Source of the DNA: Mytilus trossulus
Lineage: Eukaryota > Mollusca > Bivalvia > Mytilida > Mytilidae
Length of the DNA: 64,000 bases
NCBI RefSeq assembly: GCF_036588685.1
Contig: NC_086386.1
Coordinates: forward strand, 71,856,682-71,920,681
Reading direction: 5' to 3'
Shown here: positions 59,772 to 64,000 of the stretch, piece by piece
Position numbering within the stretch: position 1 is the first letter of the stretch
Layout of the letters: each line of letters begins with the position of its first letter
Made by a program: the position numbers and the translations under genes
Notes under the pieces: model-generated
What the model was told of the DNA's origin: nothing
Databases searched by the model: none
What the model saw: the letters and a program-made list of their open reading frames with translations, nothing else

Positions 59772-60544
59772 TTTGATTTAATTTCCCCCCAGTTCTGTGA
59801 TGACCTTGCACTTCAGTTCCAGATACAAGTAAGAAAGGGAACAAGTAGCGATAGTTTGAAATTATTAAACGGTTAAAAGATGAATAATCATAAGGAATAC
59901 TTGAAAAGATTAAGAATATAATCCAAATAAACTATATGTATTTAGGAACAAGATAACAGAATAATAGCAAATTTATTTTATCATTTCAGTAATGTCAGCG
60001 GTCTCTAAAGATTCTGTTCTGAACCTTGACGTCAACAGAAGACAATTATATTTGAAAAAAATATAGTTTAAATAAAATGATAAAAAAAATGTATAATATT
60101 GTTGTTGCTAGTATGACCCATGTTTCTCGAAAAAATTTCGACAAAAATTTAACACACAAAAACGACATTGATATTTGAAACTTAAAAAAAACACAACACA
60201 AAACGGTTAATCTAGAAGGTATCGTAAATGACGTCTATTGTTTGTCTACAACTTTTTCTGCATTTTCTTAATTCAAAAATGTCATACCTGAATTTAACTC
60301 TTCAAGAAGCCAAGTTTACTAAGTTACCGCGATCCATTCGCTTGTCAACAAAGAGGTTGCGACTTAATTGACTAGGTTTTTAAGCTTTCTTGCGATGTTC
60401 TCTCAATGCATTCTGACCCTTTCCACTTTTAAATAAAAGTTCGTCCTATTATATATCAAGGAGTGCTTAAAGTGGCATGAAAGACCAACAAGCTATAATT
60501 TTTATAGAGATTATGAATTGTGAAAAAGATAACTGAGGCCTGTA

Positions 60545-60760
60545 TGATGTACAAGTTATGCCTTAAGTAACTTCTAGTGTATGGCAAATGAAACAATTAC
60601 ATCCTGACGTTACTTCTTGTGTGTGATAGATAGTACAAGTTGTATCCTGAAGTATCATGTGTATGATGGATAGTATAATATATAGCCTTAGGTCACCACT
60701 TCTTGTGTATGATGGATAATACAAGTAAAATTCTGACGTCACTTTCTGTGAATGGTGTAA
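60545..60760 (+). repeat. 43-bp minisatellite, third locus
   Basis: Copies of TGTGTATGATGGATAGTATA-type sequence, the counterpart of 42235-42440. Confidence 0.7.
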
Positions 60761-60774
60761 AAAAAAGAGTGTCA

Positions 60775-60895
60775 AAAGTTACCAGAGGGACAGTTATACT
60801 CATAGATCGAAAATAACCCGATAACGCCAAGGCTAAAAAAGAAAAAAAGACAAACAGAAAATTAATAGTACACACAACACAACATAGAAATATAA
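60775..60895 (-). repeat. R2 retroelement tail
   Basis: Short divergent copy with a TACCAGAGGGACAGTTATAC start, immediately after the minisatellite, just as at 47785. Confidence 0.65.
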
Positions 60896-62559
60896 TGTAC
60901 CATCGATTGTGTGATATATAATACACTAACAGGCAAAAATGCAGTCACTTCAAAGGTCAATTGGCAAAAAAAATGTCCGAGCAAACTAGTGCAGCCGCTG
61001 GAACTGACATGGCATTGTTTTTTTTCTGTGAACAATATACATTTCAAAATAATCGTAAAAACACAAAACAGAATATGACCCAGACTATAGTTCAGGGGAA
61101 TCACGATTTAGATAGTATGATCAGCATTTATTGATAGTGCCGTCTATAAATCAAGTTTGATAAAAAAAAATAGCTGCTGAGAAATGGTTCAACGGTTAAG
61201 TGTGAAGCCTTGCACAACAGTTTTAAGTTCGCTTTCAATCGCCTTTTTTCACGAAGATTTGATTGTTGATAAAAATGCAGTTCCCATCCAACAACTATTG
61301 CAAAGTATCTTTCTATTTTTTTCAATCACATCACAAGATCTTCCTCATTTAAAAAATTACAAGACAAACCGGACGACGATTTAAATATTGTGCTATCGCA
61401 GTTGCTCAAGGAAATCCAAATTTGATACATTTTGTACATTTAAGAGCATAAAGTTCACATTTGGTGTCCTTTCCGAGAACACAATTTAAGAAATTGGTTC
61501 TATTTCAGGAAATCAAGTTAAATTAACATATTATTTTTTTATTTGAACAAGGTTGGAAAAAGGAAGAAAACGAGGCTTTGCCGAGAATAGCCCTCCTGTT
61601 TCGAACTCAGTACAAGTTTTTTTGCGGGACAATGTATGGTTAATTTTTTATATACTGTAACTCCTATCACTGCTCAAACCATTGAGGGTAAAAACCATCA
61701 TTTTTAATTTGAACGGACTAAAATTTCCGCGATCCTACATACAACTCCATTACCGTGTTAGATATAGAGTTGATATTTACAATAACAAAGTCTTATTGTT
61801 AGTTCTGATAGTACTGGATTGAACGCTATGCCTTTTCTGAATTACATGAGCCAGTACTGACTGGTACTTAATCCATCGCTATAGTAAGTGTACTGAACAT
61901 ATATACTGAACAACTGAAAAGTTCTTTGTGGTTAATTCAGGCCTTTATATAAGAATTTTTCAGATTAAAATTTTTGTTGCAGTAGTAAAACCTGTTACTA
62001 GTGCGGTATTAATTATTGACCATGTTGACGTCATTTATTAAAATCTACACAACTCAACATCATAAACAAGGCGAGAAACAATCAGTGACTTTATATAACA
62101 AATAAAAATTCTGATATAATTTGCAAATCTGTTTTCGTAACAATTACTGTGGTCTAATTGTACGAGATACAGATGTACGTGGTTCATTCAAATTAAGATG
62201 GAAAAAACAAATATTTAACTGTTATTCTTTCTAATGAATAATATAAATGAATAATGTGTATGTCTTGTTTTTTTCTTAGTTCCTATAAAATTGTTTTTAC
62301 AATAATAATAAAAACAAAAGAGCCACGACATTTGTTTATGATTCTGATTGTTGATTTTTTGAAAACGAACTATCTTATTCCACGTCCCTAATGCAGTGCA
62401 TTTTTATATCTCAATAAATTTAGAATAAATTAGGAGGTGCCCAGATAAAAAGTATTGTTAACATTTGTTTCGGCATTGTCAGAATCATTGTTTATGTTCG
62501 TATATTTATCAAGCGAAATAGAAGAAAGGACGTCATATCATAATCCATGCTATCATAAG
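60896..62559. other. Spacer, no gene recognised
   Basis: AT-rich DNA with several short frames but no domain, splice-consistent exon or known repeat. A tRNA-like patch at 61180-61245 was considered and rejected. Confidence 0.45.
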
Positions 62560-64000
62560 AAAGAAACTGAAGTGCAAGTCATTACAGAACTGGTGAAATT
62601 TTAAATCAAAGAGGGAAAAAAGATACAAAAGGTACAGTCAAACTAATAGATGAAAAAAAACTGACAACGCCATGGGTAAAAATGAAAAGACAAACAGACA
62701 AATACTAGTACCAAGACAAAACATTGAAAACTAAAGACTAAGCAACACGAACCCAACCAAAAACTCTGTGTGATCTCAAATTGTTATTCAATATTGGTCA
62801 ACCACTTCGTGATGGCGTCCGTAAATAGTTACCAAAGGTAACTTTACGAAGAGATGATTGCAACTTCACCATTTGGAACTCTTCGTTTAATAGCTTACTT
62901 GAATGTTCTTATCCTGGGCATACAAACAATGCCGTATTTGGCAAAACCTTTTCAACTTTTGATCTTCAGTGCTGTACAATTTTGTATTTTTTTCGTCACT
63001 GGTGAGTCTCGTGTGGACTAGACGCGTTTTTGGCGTATTGAATTTTAAACCTGATGCTTTTTGTTATCTATTGATCATGCTTTTCTTTGTCTAATATGTT
63101 CTGCTTTTTATTTGTATTGTAGTCCTGTAATTTTTTGTTTTCATTTTAATGTTATATTTAACTGTGCCATTAAAGTGCGAGGTTTGGCATGCCTTAAAAC
63201 CAGGTTTAACCCACCACTTTTATTTCCCTTTAAAAGTGTCCTGTACCAAGTCAGGAAGATGGCCATTGTTATAATATTGTTCGTTTCTGTGTGTGTGTTG
63301 CATTTTAACGTTGAGTCGTTTCTGTTTTCTCTTATTTTTGAGATAAGACGTGGCACGGTACTTGTCTATCCCATATTCATGTATTTGGTTTTGATGTTAT
63401 ATTTGTTATTCTCGTGGTGTATTGTCTGTTGCTTGGTCCGTTTCTGTGTGCTGTTGCGTTTCGGTGTTGTGTCGTTGTTCTCCTCTTATATTTAATGCGT
63501 TTCCCTCGGTTTTGGTTTGTTGCCCCGATTTTTTTGTTTTTTGTCCATGGATTTATGAGTTTTGAACAGCGGTATACTACTGTTGCCTTTATTTACTTGT
63601 GAGCAGCAATCATCTATCAAAGAAATCATGATAGGAACTACCAGCCTGGTAATATGTTATCAATTTGGTGATATATTCTCAGTATAGATCAAACGTCATC
63701 TTGAACACAAATTGTGGCTAACCTTAGAGTGAGCTACACGTATAACTTTGTATTTAATGCTTTCAAGTCGTTCATCACATGTTTGAACTTTTTTCGTGAT
63801 ATACCGAAAATTTCACCTTTATAATTGCAGACGCATTTCGCGTTCAAAGGGCTGTGCTATTTTCTAAATTAAACATTCCATACATTACGTTATTAAAGTA
63901 AAGCTCATGTAAATCGACGTCTTTTAACGTCTTTTAACGAATGTGATTTTTTTGAAAGAGGCTTTTAAATCTTTTGAATCATTTGTTTCAAAAACTACCA
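62560..64000 (-). repeat. Inverted copy C of 58500-59825, with an insertion
   Basis: Reverse complement of the copy B end: 62560-62896 matches 59440-59825 (R2 tail and RT remnant) and 63612-64000 matches 59335 down to 58500, with about 470 bases deleted. Between them about 715 bases of other repeats (R3 at 62905-63060 and R4 at 63160-63600) have inserted. The copy runs off the window. Confidence 0.8.
63160..63600 (-). repeat. R4 repeat inserted in copy C
   Basis: Complement of the family seen at 13098-13332; ends near AGCGGTATACTACTGTTGCC. The hydrophobic frame on + (63061-63495) is a by-product of its T-rich strand. Confidence 0.7.

Larger units (their letters stand above)
49440..60545. repeat. 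Segmental duplication, copy B
   Basis: Direct copy of 31080-42200 with private insertions (50233-51305, 57400-57650, 59252-59771), an expanded microsatellite and deletions in the peptide gene. Divergence is modest, clearly greater than that between the copia LTRs. Confidence 0.88.

Noticed and set aside
61180..61245. tRNA-like patch TGGTTCAACGGTTAAGTG ... AGTTCGC
   Set aside because: The A box is weak, the B box departs from consensus, and no cloverleaf closes.
63061..63495. 144-codon hydrophobic frame that could be a membrane protein
   Set aside because: It is the T-rich strand of an R4 repeat also found at 13.1 kb; the apparent membrane segments come from base composition.

Overview
The window is metazoan, intron-rich, AT-rich DNA from a bivalve, almost certainly a marine mussel (Mytilus-type). 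The evidence is a spliced beta-tubulin gene, a C1q-domain gene of the kind expanded in bivalves, a secreted cysteine-rich peptide gene, and several dispersed repeat families that I recognise from mussel sequences. Host genes occupy only a few kilobases; most of the window is mobile or repetitive DNA. The genus is my inference, because no search was possible.

Layout. (1) 3.1-6.6 kb: a beta-tubulin gene on the + strand with six coding exons and a clean reading frame. Only the first, 19-codon exon is missing. (2) 8.15-10.07 kb: a satellite whose 24-bp unit is two telomeric TTAGGG repeats plus a 12-bp non-telomeric block, with a 66-bp higher-order repeat. (3) 12.0-18.1 kb: a three-exon C1q-domain gene (signal peptide, coiled coil, C1q head). 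Its first intron holds a 2.2-kb foldback element and five tandem decoy copies of the start of exon 2. (4) 18.58-26.61 kb: an 8.0-kb DNA transposon with 580-bp terminal inverted repeats and an 8-bp target duplication (7 of 8 matching). It carries two converging decayed genes: a P/THAP9-type transposase, and a PIF1-like helicase followed by a SAP-like segment and a PHD finger. This is the most unusual object here. (5) 27.1-29.9 kb: nested inverted-repeat elements. (6) 31.1-42.2 kb and 49.4-60.5 kb: two direct copies (A and B) of a segmental duplication carrying a cysteine-rich secreted peptide gene. It is intact in A and broken in B. (7) 42.6-47.6 kb: a nearly complete Ty1/copia retrotransposon on the - strand between the two copies, with 174-bp LTRs, a 5-bp target duplication and a single in-frame stop. 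(8) 58.5-64 kb: part of copy B repeated in inverted orientation (copy C), running off the window end.

How the parts relate. The host genes look unrelated to one another: cytoskeleton, a probable innate-immune lectin-like protein, and a probable defence or secreted peptide. The repeats allow a relative history. The A/B duplication came first. A 5'-truncated retroelement fragment then inserted into B, the B/C inverted duplication followed, and the copia insertion is recent because its LTRs differ at about one site. Inside the 8-kb transposon both genes read inwards from duplicated terminal repeats, each of which contains the same ATG-bearing mini-exon, so each repeat probably supplies promoter and leader to one gene.
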